64,000 nucleotides of DNA from Kitasatospora sp. NBC_01246 (GTDB taxonomy: Bacteria; Actinomycetota; Actinomycetes; Streptomycetales; Streptomycetaceae). The notes under the pieces are model-generated. The model was not told the DNA's origin and did not search any database. It saw only the letters and a list, made by a program, of their open reading frames with translations. The stretch is taken from positions 124,001 to 188,000 of the forward strand of contig NZ_CP108484.1 in the NCBI RefSeq assembly GCF_036226505.1, given 5' to 3'. Numbering within the stretch: position 1 is the first letter of the stretch; each line of letters begins with the position of its first letter. Below are positions 62,920-64,000 of the stretch, one piece after another. The position numbers and the translations under genes are program-made.

Positions 62920-63951
62920 TCAGCCGCTGCGGGCGGGACCGGCGCTGCGGCGCAGGACCATCTCCGGGGAGATCTGGACGTGGTTGCGGACGTGAGCGAC
63001 GCCGGCCAGCTCCTCCAGGAGGAGTTCGAGGGCGCGTCGGCCGAGTTCGCCGAAGTCCTGGCGGACGGTGGTGAGCGGCGGGGTGAAGTAGGCGGCCTCG
63101 GGGATGTCGTCGAAGCCGATCACGCTGATGTCGCCCGGCATGGCGCGGGCCGCCTCGTGCAGGGCGCGGACCAGGCCGAGGGCCATGTGGTCGTTGGCAC
63201 AGAAGACGGCGGTGACCTCCGGGTCGTGCGCGATCCGACGGCCCGCGTCGTAGCCGGAGCGGGCGCTCCAGTCGCCGCTCTCGACCGGCGGCACCCGGGC
63301 GCCGCCGGCCTCCAGCGCCTCCCGCCAGCCGGTCTGGCGGTCGCGGGTCTCCATCCAGCCGGCCGGCCCCGCGAGGTGGTGCACCGTGCGGTGGCCGAGG
63401 TCGAGCAGGTGGCGGGTGGCGGCCTCGGCGCCGACCCGGTTGTCGAACGACACCATCGGCACCCGGGACTGGCTTCCGGAGCCGACCGCGACCACCGGCA
63501 CCGAGCTGGACAGCCGGGCGAGGACGCCGACGGCGGAGATCTGCGGGGCGATCACCACGATGCCTTCCACACCCTGGTCGCGCAGCCGGTCCACGGCCTC
63601 CTGAACGGAGCGGCTGTCCAGGGAGCGCAGGCTGGCGACGCTGACGAAGTAGTCGGCGGTGCGGGCGGCGCGCTCGATGCCGTCGAGCATAGAGGCGGGC
63701 CCGTACAGCGTGGAGTCGAAGCTGACCACGCCCAGCGTCTTCGAACGGCGGGTGACCAGGGCGCGGGCGGCCGAGTTCGGCCGGTAGTCGAGTTCGCGGA
63801 TCGCGGCGAGCACCCGCTCCCGGGTGCCGGGGCGTACGTGCGGGGCGCCGTTGAGCACCCGGGACACCGTCTGGTGGGAGACGCCGGCCAGCTTCGCGAC
63901 ATCCGCCATCACCGGCTGTCGCACCTCTGTGCCGACCGCTTCAGATCCCAC
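62920..63951 (-). CDS. LacI-family transcriptional regulator
   Basis: A 343-residue repressor from GTG 63951 with GGAGGGG 7 bases ahead. The DNA-binding head reads VMADVAKLAGVSHQTVSRVL then NGAPHVRPGTRERVLAAIRE, with the LacI hinge NSAARALVTRRSKTLGVV. The periplasmic-binding-like core has FCANDHMALGLVRALHEAAR and VIGFDDIPEAAYFTPPLTTV. It lies upstream of and parallel to the sugar transporter operon. It probably binds the operator at 62259-62293 and is released by the imported sugar. Confidence 0.93.
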   Translation of the reverse strand: MGSEAVGTEVRQPVMADVAKLAGVSHQTVSRVLNGAPHVRPGTRERVLAAIRELDYRPNSAARALVTRRSKTLGVVSFDSTLYGPASMLDGIERAARTADYFVSVASLRSLDSRSVQEAVDRLRDQGVEGIVVIAPQISAVGVLARLSSSVPVVAVGSGSQSRVPMVSFDNRVGAEAATRHLLDLGHRTVHHLAGPAGWMETRDRQTGWREALEAGGARVPPVESGDWSARSGYDAGRRIAHDPEVTAVFCANDHMALGLVRALHEAARAMPGDISVIGFDDIPEAAYFTPPLTTVRQDFGELGRRALELLLEELAGVAHVRNHVQISPEMVLRRSAGPARSG

Positions 63952-64000
63952 GCGCAGTCCCCTCCGGTGCCCCGGTCCGACCGTCCGCCACGAGCCGTGC

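Noticed and set aside
1..64000. tRNA, rRNA, CRISPR arrays or replication origin
   Set aside because: None was recognised on reading; no cloverleaf, conserved rRNA segment, spaced repeat array or DnaA-box cluster was seen.

Overview
The window is high-GC actinomycete DNA, most likely from a Streptomyces or Kitasatospora relative. The evidence is near-universal G/C at third codon positions, GTG/TTG starts behind GGAGG-type ribosome sites, and the gene families present: a bulb-lectin-domain secreted protein, a GAF-SpoIIE phosphatase, a RsbW-type ATPase, DUF4235, Asp23/Gls24, a PucR-like regulator beside a DesA3-type desaturase, and a ROK xylose regulator. Everything was read by eye; no alignment or database search was run.

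Region 1 (1-6007, minus strand). A large protein (at least 775 residues, cut by the window edge) is followed by what looks like a compact RiPP-type locus. A 57-residue Asn/Asp-rich peptide gene (5834-6007) lies just upstream of a JmjC/cupin oxygenase (4538-5782) and an ABC exporter (2538-4331). The exporter is preceded by a strong hairpin and an array of 15-bp repeats. This is the best candidate for an undescribed system in the window.

Region 2 (6.4-16.2 kb). A frameshifted lipoprotein gene abuts a complete IS701-type element (7005-8384). Then come a nitroreductase, a HEAT-repeat protein, and a minus-strand envelope cluster: D,D-carboxypeptidase, VanJ-like phosphatase, and a CseBC/VanRS-like two-component system.

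Region 3 (16.2-26.9 kb). An SDR and a TetR regulator share a striking double-palindrome operator. A secreted lectin follows, then an island rich in broken genes: a replication-relaxation-like fragment, several frameshifted genes, a frameshifted YVTN beta-propeller and a LuxR response-regulator remnant. Intact genes among them are a RsbW-type kinase, a 60-residue protein, a GAF-SpoIIE phosphatase and a four-EF-hand calsymin-like protein.

Region 4 (27-41.7 kb). This holds a molybdopterin S/N-oxide reductase, an APC permease plus nitrilase module with a divergent TetR regulator, a small secreted protein, a DUF1345-like membrane protein, a lipoprotein, and a serine beta-lactamase/DD-peptidase-like hydrolase. 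The 3' end of the hydrolase gene is duplicated in inverted orientation 5.3 kb away. Relics of transposases and other genes lie between.

Region 5 (41.9-49.6 kb). This is a stress-type cluster of small proteins: YtxH-like, DUF4235, Asp23/Gls24, an amphipathic helix-repeat protein, a DUF2945 Tudor-like protein, a SMI1/KNR4-like protein and an MpaB-type oxygenase. Relics of F420-type enzymes are interspersed.

Region 6 (50-64 kb). A PucR-type regulator is divergent from a ferredoxin reductase-fatty acid desaturase pair. A xylose locus follows (xylB and a ROK regulator divergent from xylA), then a complete YtfQ-YtfR-YtfT-YjfF sugar ABC transporter and a LacI regulator. Good operators and terminators mark this part, which looks like a working pentose or furanose uptake and catabolism block.
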